Part shown: in pieces, positions 1-5,209 of the stretch
How positions within the stretch are numbered: position 1 is the first letter of the stretch
Layout: the number at the start of each line of letters is the position of its first letter
NCBI GenBank assembly: GCA_036373975.1
Contig: DASUUR010000053.1
Location: forward strand, 1-15,169
Length of the DNA stretch: 15,169 nt
Origin: DASUUR01 sp036373975
GTDB lineage: Bacteria > Patescibacteriota > Saccharimonadia > Saccharimonadales > Saccharimonadaceae
Reading direction: 5' to 3'
The notes under the pieces: generated by a model
What the model was told of the DNA's origin: nothing
What the model saw: only the letters and a program-made list of their open reading frames with translations
Databases searched by the model: none
Position numbers and translations under genes: made by a program

Positions 1-1023
1 GCGGCGGATAGCAATGTCACCTTCCTGGAAGACGGCAACGCCGGTTGGTACGCCCGAGTTCTCTTTCGGCGTCCAAGCGTTTGGATCATGCGCACCTTCG
101 TAGTAGGAGCGAATTGATGATGCGGCTGTTCCGCTTACCCAGTACACCATGAAGTTGGTGAGGAATTTTTCTTTAGCGATCATGTTTACCTTGTCGCCGT
201 ACTCGGTGAAGAGCTCGCTGATCCAGGCAAGAAGACCTGCAGGTGAATCGCTAATGGCGTATGCCAACGCTTGTGGTCGCGTAGACTGAATTGCGTTGAA
301 GCCAAAGCGCTCTGCCATAAACTGCTGCATGCGGCCTAGGCGAACCTTTTCATTATCGGTAAATGTTTCCATTTCGGCTGGGTCGATTGGACCAAATGGG
401 ATGAAGCCCATAGTTGCAGCGTTAAGGTGAACACCGATAACTTTTTCGGGGGCAAGGCGAGCCATTGCTGGGCTGATAATCGCGCCAGCGTCACCACCTT
501 GTACGCCATACTTATCGTAACCAAGTTGTTCCATTAAGGTGTTAAATGCTGCAGCGATTCGGTCATGGTGCCAGCCGCTTTCTGTGGTTGGGCCAGAGAA
601 ACCAAAACCAGGGATTGATGGGATAACAACGCTGAACGCATCTTCTGCTTTACCGCCATGTGCAACAGGGTTGGTGAGGGGTTCGATTACGTCGAGGAAC
701 TCTACGAATGAACCTGGCCAACCGTGAATGAGCATCAATGGTGTTGCGTTTGCTTCTTTTGATTCTACGTGGATGAAGTGGATGTTTTGTCCGTCGATCT
801 CGGTAGTAAACTGTGGGTATTTGTTGATTGCCTCTACCTGGGCATCCCAGTCGTAGTCGTTAAGCAGCGTGTCGATCATTCCGCTCACGTATTCGTTGTT
901 TGGGCCGTAGCTCCAGCCTGCGCCTTTGATCTCGCTTGGCATAATTGTGTTTTTGAGGCGATTGTGCAGATCGGTGATCTGCTCCTTGTTAACCTCGATT
1001 TTAAATGGTTTGATTGTAGCCAT
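1..1023 (-). CDS. Epoxide hydrolase, microsomal type (alpha/beta hydrolase), 3' end cut by the window
   Basis: The 341 codons present give a two-part protein. Residues 1-110 resemble the N-terminal cap of microsomal/juvenile-hormone epoxide hydrolases (EHN domain), and an alpha/beta-hydrolase fold follows. Visible landmarks are the oxyanion motif HGWPGS at 100-105, the nucleophile-elbow motif QGGDAG with Asp178 as the expected nucleophile, and a family-like segment NFMVYWVSGT. The family opens epoxides through an alkyl-enzyme ester on this Asp; the charge-relay Asp/Glu and His would lie in the missing C-terminus. The usual family motif is GGDWG, so Ala replaces Trp after the nucleophile. The start at 1023 is fixed by an AAAGGAG Shine-Dalgarno about 6 nt upstream. 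It lies 90 nt downstream of an AraC-family gene on the same strand, a possible regulator. No signal peptide is seen. Family assignment is confident; the substrate is unknown. Confidence 0.9.
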   Translation of the reverse strand, partial: MATIKPFKIEVNKEQITDLHNRLKNTIMPSEIKGAGWSYGPNNEYVSGMIDTLLNDYDWDAQVEAINKYPQFTTEIDGQNIHFIHVESKEANATPLMLIHGWPGSFVEFLDVIEPLTNPVAHGGKAEDAFSVVIPSIPGFGFSGPTTESGWHHDRIAAAFNTLMEQLGYDKYGVQGGDAGAIISPAMARLAPEKVIGVHLNAATMGFIPFGPIDPAEMETFTDNEKVRLGRMQQFMAERFGFNAIQSTRPQALAYAISDSPAGLLAWISELFTEYGDKVNMIAKEKFLTNFMVYWVSGTAASSIRSYYEGAHDPNAWTPKENSGVPTGVAVFQEGDIAIRR

Positions 1024-1084
1024 GTCGTTCTCCTTTGTTTAATTATTGGCTGATGTGCCTATTTAACCAGGTCGGGGCGGGCTA

Positions 1085-1100
1085 GGTTTTGTAAAAAACC
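1085..1100. promoter_or_regulatory. Short inverted repeat before the epoxide hydrolase gene
   Basis: GGTTTT-GTAA-AAAACC is a perfect 6-bp inverted repeat about 60 nt upstream of the hydrolase start, in the gap after the AraC gene. It could be a regulator half-site or a weak hairpin. It is short and AT-rich, so chance is a real alternative. Confidence 0.25.
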
Positions 1101-1113
1101 GACAACTTAACAT

Positions 1114-1791
1114 TTAAAGTTTGTGTATATCATTAACGCTTGATGGTTTAGAGTCCATTATTTTCTTCAATGACTTTGCTAGATGGGGTTGATCAGTATA
1201 ACCAGCCTCCATTGCGGCATCAATCGGGCGCTTGCCCTGCTGTAATAATACGATTGCGCGTTGGGCTTGTCTAATTTGATCAAGGTACTTCTTGGTAAGG
1301 CCGGTTGTGCGCGAGAAGTGCCGTTGCTTGGCCCGCTCAGACATTGCTCGGGGCTGGCCGCGTAGCTCCCCGTTGACCACGTCATCGTTCTTAAGGATTT
1401 TCAATGCCACCATTTTCTCTACTAGCTCCTCGGCGTTCTCAAAAGTGGGGAACTCAAACGTGTGCCCGGCAAGCATAAAGTGGTCATCGTCAAAATTAGG
1501 CAGTAGCTCGGCGCTATCCACGAGCGTATCGGCTGGATGGAGCGGCATGTAAGCACCGGGCGCAAACGACAGCACCACCGAGCCCGTACCTGCCTGATAC
1601 GGGATTTGCTGCGGCTTGGTCGCTTGGCCGGCAAGTAGCATTTGGCGTGCACCGGATTTATAAATGAGCACAATCAAATCCCACGAACCATCTGGAGTGG
1701 CAAGGTAGACGCCATCGCTTACGTTAGTGGTCTCCCAGATAGTATCGATATATGGGTTTGTTGAGGGGCGGCTTTTGTGTATCTGAGACAT
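1114..1791 (-). CDS. AraC-family transcriptional regulator
   Basis: This 225-residue protein has the AraC/XylS layout. An N-terminal effector or dimerisation domain (about 1-140) contains a beta-rich stretch around SWDLIVLIYKSG, and a C-terminal DNA-binding domain has two helix-turn-helix units at about 150-175 and 188-216. The second unit carries the family signature in the form AAMEAGYTDQPHLAKSLKK followed by KPSSV, where typical members read A..AGF.D..HF...FK...G.TP. It is shorter than classic AraC (about 290 residues), which is common in this family. It sits just upstream of the epoxide hydrolase gene on the same strand and may control it, which is inference. No Shine-Dalgarno is seen before the ATG; a -10-like element lies immediately upstream. 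Confidence 0.85.
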   Translation of the reverse strand: MSQIHKSRPSTNPYIDTIWETTNVSDGVYLATPDGSWDLIVLIYKSGARQMLLAGQATKPQQIPYQAGTGSVVLSFAPGAYMPLHPADTLVDSAELLPNFDDDHFMLAGHTFEFPTFENAEELVEKMVALKILKNDDVVNGELRGQPRAMSERAKQRHFSRTTGLTKKYLDQIRQAQRAIVLLQQGKRPIDAAMEAGYTDQPHLAKSLKKIMDSKPSSVNDIHKL

Positions 1792-1797
1792 GTATCT

Positions 1798-1805
1798 CTA
1801 TAATA
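1798..1805 (-). promoter_or_regulatory. Probable -10 element of the AraC gene, leaderless type
   Basis: On the minus strand TATTATAG ends 6 nt before the ATG (the TATTAT within it ends 8 nt before). No Shine-Dalgarno sequence lies between, so the transcript may start at or very near the start codon. No convincing -35 is visible. Confidence 0.4.
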
Positions 1806-1834
1806 AAGCAAACCTGTTCTTAATATAAGCTTAA

Positions 1835-2497
1835 CTATGCTGTCGCATCGCTGGCTTGTGCTGCCTGGCGTTTGCCAAAATACCCAAAATAATGGCGTTT
1901 AATTCGACTCCAGCGCAGTTCCTTAATATTTTGCGGTCGTTTGTAGAGCAGGATGCCCGTGATGAGCGCATACATTACAAGCATTGCAATAGGATAGGCG
2001 CAGGTGATTATGCTGTAGTTTGCCAATGCCAAGATACCTAAGAGGCAACGCACTGTACTGAGTGGATAGGTAATAAAAGTTTCCTCATGGGGCGCTTTTA
2101 GGGTCTTGCGGATGGTGGGTATAAAAGCCAGTGTGTCTACAAGGGTGATTAAAACTATCGAGAGTACCAATGAATTCGAGAACAGCCAAATTACCATAAT
2201 CACAAGTGCGCTTGCAAGACATATTTTATCTGAAGTTGTGATGTCGGCAGTGCCAAATTTTAATGCAAGCAAGAAGATCACAAGATCAATCACCGCCGTT
2301 ATGCCTGTTACCCATGCACCGGCACCAGCCCCATCAGCTTGTTGGCCAATAAACACCACAGTAGTCATGAGTGTCCATAGTAGCCAACTATAGATATGCG
2401 GTTTGGTCTTCCTCCGTAGCGTGTCAATAATATACGGCCAAAAAGCTAGTATGTTTAGCCCAACGGCGACCATACCTAAAACTGTCTTAAACTCCAT
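1835..2497 (-). CDS. Double PQ-loop-like membrane protein (SWEET/SemiSWEET-related)
   Basis: This 220-residue protein is almost entirely hydrophobic, with about seven predicted transmembrane helices. Two related segments are visible: FWPYIIDTLRRKTKPHIYSW at 19-38 and FIPTIRKTLKAP at 125-136. Both have the P-x-x-x-T-x-(R)K-T layout of PQ-loop/MtN3 repeats, and a Trp pair (W38, W41) follows the first, as is common in SemiSWEET-like proteins. SemiSWEETs carry one such triple-helix bundle per chain and dimerise; here two are joined in one chain, the layout of eukaryotic SWEETs. A transport role is inferred and the substrate is unknown. The cytoplasmic C-tail (190-220) is basic. The start has a strong GGGAGG site 7-8 nt upstream. 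It lies 43 nt upstream of the AraC gene. Confidence 0.65.
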   Translation of the reverse strand: MEFKTVLGMVAVGLNILAFWPYIIDTLRRKTKPHIYSWLLWTLMTTVVFIGQQADGAGAGAWVTGITAVIDLVIFLLALKFGTADITTSDKICLASALVIMVIWLFSNSLVLSIVLITLVDTLAFIPTIRKTLKAPHEETFITYPLSTVRCLLGILALANYSIITCAYPIAMLVMYALITGILLYKRPQNIKELRWSRIKRHYFGYFGKRQAAQASDATA

Positions 2498-2532
2498 ACG
2501 ATGCCCTCCCTATCGTTACGTGTTTACAGCAC

Positions 2533-2562
2533 AAAAAATGACGCCAAGGCCTAGTCCTCGGC
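2533..2562 (-). terminator. Terminator-like hairpin 2 in the leader of the PQ-loop gene
   Basis: On the minus strand GCCGAGG and CCTTGGC form a 7-bp stem (one G-T wobble) with a 6-nt loop, followed by GTCATTTTTT. It lies 36-65 nt before the ATG of the PQ-loop gene, so read-through or attenuation must occur if transcription starts upstream of it. Confidence 0.5.
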
Positions 2563-2573
2563 GGAGCAGAATT

Positions 2574-2595
2574 TAAAAAAGCACCCGCGAGTGCT
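2574..2595 (-). terminator. Rho-independent terminator-like hairpin 1 upstream of the PQ-loop gene
   Basis: On the minus strand AGCACT and GGTGCT pair over 6 bp (one T-G wobble) around a CGCG loop and run straight into TTTTTT. No minus-strand gene lies upstream within 1 kb, so it either ends a short RNA or acts as an attenuator for the PQ-loop gene. Confidence 0.6.
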
Positions 2596-2618
2596 TCCTC
2601 ACATCTAAACCACTCACC

Positions 2619-2647
2619 ATGGTACGTGACGCTTATGCTTATTGCAA
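2619..2647 (-). promoter_or_regulatory. Possible minus-strand promoter for the PQ-loop leader
   Basis: TTGCAA (-35, 2647-2642), a 17-bp spacer and TACCAT (-10, 2624-2619) would start a transcript near 2612 that passes both hairpins before the PQ-loop start. Each hexamer matches consensus at 4 of 6 positions. It overlaps the divergent NUDIX promoter. Confidence 0.35.
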
Positions 2648-2655
2648 GGGCAAAA

Positions 2656-2664
2656 TGCTATAAT
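2656..2664 (+). promoter_or_regulatory. Extended -10 promoter of the NUDIX gene, leaderless
   Basis: TGCTATAAT is a perfect extended -10. It ends 7 nt before the ATG at 2672, so transcription should begin at about the start codon. No Shine-Dalgarno is present. Confidence 0.65.
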
Positions 2665-2671
2665 GGCCGCT

Positions 2672-3178
2672 ATGAATATGCAAGACGCTCATGGAGTTGT
2701 TTATCATGGTGCTAGCGCCACAAGGAGGACTGATTATTTATATCGGGTGTCGTTAAAATGTCTGGTTCGCAATAAGAATGGTGAAGTGCTTGTTGTTAAG
2801 GAGTCGAGTCGTACGTGGTGGGATCTGCCTGGCGGAGGCATGGACCATGGGGAGAGCATCAAGGACGCGATTGCCCGCGAAATGAAAGAAGAAGTGAACT
2901 TGACCGGTGATTTTACGTATAGGGTGATTGATGTTGACGAACCGGCCCTGTTAGGCGCGCATAATTTTTGGCAGCTAAGGCTTGTTTTTGCCGTAACTCC
3001 TCAAAACATGCTATTTACTACCGGTGGCGACGGCGATGCCATAGCATTTAAACGTCCGGAGGTGTTTGCAAGTTCGGAATCGAAGGTTGAGAGACGTATT
3101 TACAGGTATGCCCGCTTAACGGCAGAAATTGACAAAGCCCAAGGGCGAGGGTATTGTATAAGTCTGCCTGTGACCTAG
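2672..3178 (+). CDS. NUDIX hydrolase
   Basis: This 168-residue protein has a NUDIX fold centred on the signature GX5EX7REUXEEXGU. The box begins at Gly55 and is intact at Glu61, Arg69-Glu70 and Glu73-Glu74, the metal-binding glutamates, but Asn76 stands where the signature has Gly. Preceding strands (VSLKCLVRNKNGEVLVVKES) and WWDLPGGG are typical of the family. NUDIX enzymes cleave nucleoside diphosphates linked to another group; the substrate cannot be told here. ATG 2672 was chosen because TATAAT ends 7 nt before it. An upstream TTG at 2642 would put the promoter inside the gene; ATGs at 2663 and 2678 are alternatives. The next gene follows 8 nt after the TAG and probably shares the transcript. 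Confidence 0.88.
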   Translation: MNMQDAHGVVYHGASATRRTDYLYRVSLKCLVRNKNGEVLVVKESSRTWWDLPGGGMDHGESIKDAIAREMKEEVNLTGDFTYRVIDVDEPALLGAHNFWQLRLVFAVTPQNMLFTTGGDGDAIAFKRPEVFASSESKVERRIYRYARLTAEIDKAQGRGYCISLPVT

Positions 3179-3186
3179 GGAGAACC

Positions 3187-3771
3187 ATGAGAATCACGGT
3201 TGAGCATTTGGAGCGGAACTATGCGACCGGCATGTTGCATGTTCGCTTCAAAGAATGCATCAGGAAGGCCAAGGACGAATACACACCCGAGGGGAAGCGG
3301 GCTGCGCGTATTTTGGCTCATCTGACTGCTCCCTTTGACGACATCGAAGTGTCGTCATTTGAGATTCGAGTCCCCGCGCTGAAGGGGCTTATGTCCATCA
3401 GAACTGCTGAAGCCCTTCAAAAAGAGATTGACAAGTTCAAGGACATCCCCATCAAGGTGACCCTTGGCGAGACCAAAGTGATCGCACACACCAGCGCTCA
3501 AGAACGACTCTTGACAATGGATGACGTGCAGCGGGCACATGCAGGTGGTTTCAAAATCAGTGCAAGATTTGAGGTTAGAGCCAACCTCCCTCTTGTCCCG
3601 AGCGATTTACGTAACATCATGCTCGTACTCGAAGGCATCGGTGGTGAATATGTCAAAGTAGAAAGCTACGACATGTTGGTCGTAATTCCGCTTGTCGGGA
3701 AACTTGCCAAGGGAAACCCCTGGGCACTTGTGGAGCTTGTTCAGCAAAAAGTCGCGAAGGCGATCTTTTGA
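3187..3771 (+). CDS. Orphan protein, possible two-domain duplication
   Basis: I do not recognise this 194-residue protein. It has no signal peptide or membrane helix. The pattern suggests two alternating beta/alpha units: about 1-97 (HVRFKECIRKAK, FEIRVPAL, an amphipathic helix TAEALQKEIDKFKD, then IPIKVTLG) and about 122-194 (ISARFEVRANL, helix SDLRNIMLVLEGIG, YVKVES, MLVVIP, helix WALVELVQQKVAKA). The second unit has the same order of strands and helices as the two small proteins at 10785-11320. The start at 3187 has AGGGAG a few nt upstream and lies 8 nt after the NUDIX stop; an in-frame TTG at 3154 would overlap the NUDIX gene. It ends in TGA, one of only two TGA stops in the window, is GC-richer than its neighbours and is followed by a strong terminator. 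Confidence 0.75.
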   Translation: MRITVEHLERNYATGMLHVRFKECIRKAKDEYTPEGKRAARILAHLTAPFDDIEVSSFEIRVPALKGLMSIRTAEALQKEIDKFKDIPIKVTLGETKVIAHTSAQERLLTMDDVQRAHAGGFKISARFEVRANLPLVPSDLRNIMLVLEGIGGEYVKVESYDMLVVIPLVGKLAKGNPWALVELVQQKVAKAIF

Positions 3772-3788
3772 GCCTCCTCATTCCTCCG

Positions 3789-3826
3789 CCGCCAGCCTGG
3801 TAATTCCGGGTTGGCGGATTTTCGTT
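3789..3826 (+). terminator. Rho-independent terminator after the 3187-3771 gene
   Basis: A 12-bp stem (3789-3800 with 3806-3817, two G-T wobbles) closes the 5-nt loop TAATT and is followed by ATTTTCGTT. It begins 17 nt after the TGA stop and abuts the end of the converging NUDIX gene. Confidence 0.8.
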
Positions 3827-4313
3827 AAGGGAACAGGGCTATGATCTTAGGCATGGCCTCAATATATTTCTGAGGTGACTCTTCTAGCTCGAGCTCAAGT
3901 TGCGTGCGTGGTATCCATGCTAATTGCTCGATTTCCTCTTTCTGAATGCGCAGTCCAGAAGCTTCAGTATCAATTACTGCTGTATACCACTGCGTAAAGT
4001 AGGTGCAAGGGGTTGTGATGAGCTGCTTTGGGCCAGCCTGCACGCGCAGCTCAGTAAGACCTAGCTCTTCTTCTGCCTCCCTGATGACTGTCTCTTCATA
4101 AGTGTCATTACCTTCAACTGTTCCACCTACAGCTTCGGCCCATTTGCCGGGGTCGACTTTTTTATCGAATTTTCGCTGAGCAAGCAAAATATCACCTTTT
4201 GAATTGGTGATCCAGAGCGAAGCTGTTCTAAAGATATCTTTTGCGTAGTCAATCTCGCTGCGCTCTTTATGCGCGATGATTTCATCGTGTATGTTAACAA
4301 TTGGGATAAGCAT
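3825..4313 (-). CDS. NUDIX hydrolase, IPP-isomerase-like subfamily
   Basis: This 162-residue protein opens with IVNIHDEIIAHKERSEID, the pattern of NUDIX proteins grouped with isopentenyl-diphosphate isomerase (IDI-like). The catalytic box begins at Gly64 and keeps Arg78-Glu79, Glu82, Glu83 and Gly85, but Asp70 replaces the first Glu of GX5E. The segment KWAEAVGGTVEG before it is characteristic of the IDI-like group. True IDI activity cannot be claimed: many such proteins are NUDIX hydrolases of unknown substrate. The ATG at 4313 is chosen because the -10 TACAAT ends exactly 6 nt upstream with no Shine-Dalgarno, so the mRNA is probably leaderless. Its 3' end meets the terminator of the converging gene. 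Confidence 0.85.
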   Translation of the reverse strand: MLIPIVNIHDEIIAHKERSEIDYAKDIFRTASLWITNSKGDILLAQRKFDKKVDPGKWAEAVGGTVEGNDTYEETVIREAEEELGLTELRVQAGPKQLITTPCTYFTQWYTAVIDTEASGLRIQKEEIEQLAWIPRTQLELELEESPQKYIEAMPKIIALFP

Positions 4314-4319
4314 GTAGCA

Positions 4320-4325
4320 ATTGTA
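4320..4325 (-). promoter_or_regulatory. -10 element of the second NUDIX gene, leaderless
   Basis: TACAAT on the minus strand is separated from the ATG by exactly 6 nt (TGCTAC). It lies just after the terminator of the upstream gene, so the NUDIX gene is an independent unit. Confidence 0.55.
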
Positions 4326-4340
4326 GCCTATTCGCGGTAT

Positions 4341-4379
4341 AAAAACAGAAACGGTGGGAGCGATGATACACTCCCACCG
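4341..4379 (-). terminator. Rho-independent terminator of the 4389-4841 gene
   Basis: On the minus strand CGGTGGGAG and CTCCCACCG form a perfect 9-bp stem with a 10-nt loop, followed by TTTCTGTTTTT. It starts 9 nt after the stop codon. Confidence 0.85.
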
Positions 4380-4388
4380 AAGCCGCTT

Positions 4389-4841
4389 TTAGTGCCATGA
4401 GCGCACCGTGTCTATGCATTGCCAGCCCGGTTGCTGCTGGAGCCTGGTGAACTCCTTGATTACTTGCTTGAACCACCGTGTGTGATTCATCCCTTGGTGG
4501 AACAACAAGGGCAAAATGTTCGAATTCCAGCGATCCGTACCGCTTACCGTGTTGGAGCATCTGCAGGGCGTCAAGCCAAGCGTGATTGGTGAGATCCCGT
4601 CTCTGCCGGCCTCGATAACCTGCCGGAGAAAGAGCGGAGTGTCTAACGCAATTGCTCCGCGTACGGCGTCTTTCTGCTGCCACATCTTGATGTCGGCGGC
4701 CGTCATTGTTACGGGCTGGCGGGACAGTGTGGCTTCCGGGCATATCACCCGGACTGTGAGCCGTTCCGCTCCCAGATCACCGAACGTCAATCGCCGCCAG
4801 CCTCGCTTCTGTAGCAGCCTGTCTAGTGGGTGTGTGCTCAT
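4389..4841 (-). CDS. Orphan protein of unknown function in a self-contained transcription unit
   Basis: This 150-residue protein is not recognised. It is soluble, with no signal peptide or membrane segment. It starts with an amphipathic stretch (PLDRLLQKRGWRRLTFGDLG), has a helix-prone middle (TAADIKMWQQKDAVRG) and a C-terminal part rich in Trp, His and Gln (MNHTRWFKQVIKEFTRLQQQ). A Cys pair C93-x-C95 is visible. The start is supported by GCGAGG a few nt upstream and by a good promoter about 34-60 nt upstream; the end is supported by a strong terminator. A second long reading frame overlaps most of it (4294-4743) and also reads plausibly, so a frameshifted or alternative coding sequence is not fully excluded. 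I prefer this frame for its promoter, RBS, terminator and GC-rich third positions. Confidence 0.65.
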   Translation of the reverse strand: MSTHPLDRLLQKRGWRRLTFGDLGAERLTVRVICPEATLSRQPVTMTAADIKMWQQKDAVRGAIALDTPLFLRQVIEAGRDGISPITLGLTPCRCSNTVSGTDRWNSNILPLLFHQGMNHTRWFKQVIKEFTRLQQQPGWQCIDTVRSWH

Positions 4842-4874
4842 GTGACCTCGCTCTTTTGGTGCGATCGTGTCACA

Positions 4875-4903
4875 GTTATAGCACCGATCACTGTTGTTGG
4901 CAA
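4875..4903 (-). promoter_or_regulatory. Sigma-70-type promoter of the 4389-4841 gene
   Basis: TTGCCA (4903-4898), a 17-bp spacer and TATAAC (4880-4875) with an upstream TG make a good promoter. The predicted leader is about 30 nt and contains a Shine-Dalgarno. Confidence 0.7.
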
Positions 4904-4918
4904 CTTTTCCAGTGGCAG

Positions 4919-5182
4919 CTACTGCTTACTTGCGTGTCGCGCCTCTTTGCCCACCATGCGGCTAGCTTCAAGTAAGTTAACCTCTAGCTCCTCTAGAACC
5001 TTGAGCTGCGCTGAGACGCTTTCAACAATGCTTGATACAAGCAAAAACTCAGCAGGTGTTGTCCAGCCTGGGATACGGATAATCTTTATGAGCTCCTTGC
5101 GGCGCTCTGCTGCTGCAAGCCGCCCCAGCAGTGTGTCGAGGTTTCTAAGTTTGCGTGCGAGTTTGTCTAAGTCGTGATTCAT
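4919..5182 (-). CDS. Small helical protein downstream of the C25-like peptidase
   Basis: This 87-residue protein is not recognised. Nearly all of it is predicted alpha-helical, with heptad-like Leu/Ile spacing in MNHDLDKLARKLRNLDTLLG and in SIVESVSAQLKVLEELEVNL (51-70). These two helical segments are joined by a short hinge around IRIPGWTTPAE. It looks like a helical hairpin or coiled coil that could bind a partner. The start has AAGGAT 6 nt upstream. It follows the C25-like peptidase gene after 27 nt on the same strand, so they are probably co-transcribed; an inhibitor or assembly-partner role is possible but is inference. No terminator is seen after it. Confidence 0.65.
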   Translation of the reverse strand: MNHDLDKLARKLRNLDTLLGRLAAAERRKELIKIIRIPGWTTPAEFLLVSSIVESVSAQLKVLEELEVNLLEASRMVGKEARHASKQ

Positions 5183-5209
5183 AACAATATCCTTATAAGT
5201 GAAGTGTTG

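Noticed and set aside
769..1053. Plus-strand ORF of 94 codons
   Set aside because: It is a shadow of the epoxide hydrolase gene, whose family motifs are clear on the opposite strand.
2573..2620. 15-residue leader peptide on the minus strand overlapping hairpin 1
   Set aside because: Its ATG falls inside the proposed -10, its stop is made by the T-run, and there is no Shine-Dalgarno. It looks like a by-product of the hairpin sequence.
4294..4743. Alternative 149-codon frame antisense to nothing but overlapping the 4389-4841 gene
   Set aside because: It starts inside the other gene without promoter or Shine-Dalgarno and runs through the terminator hairpin into the NUDIX gene. Kept only as a caveat.
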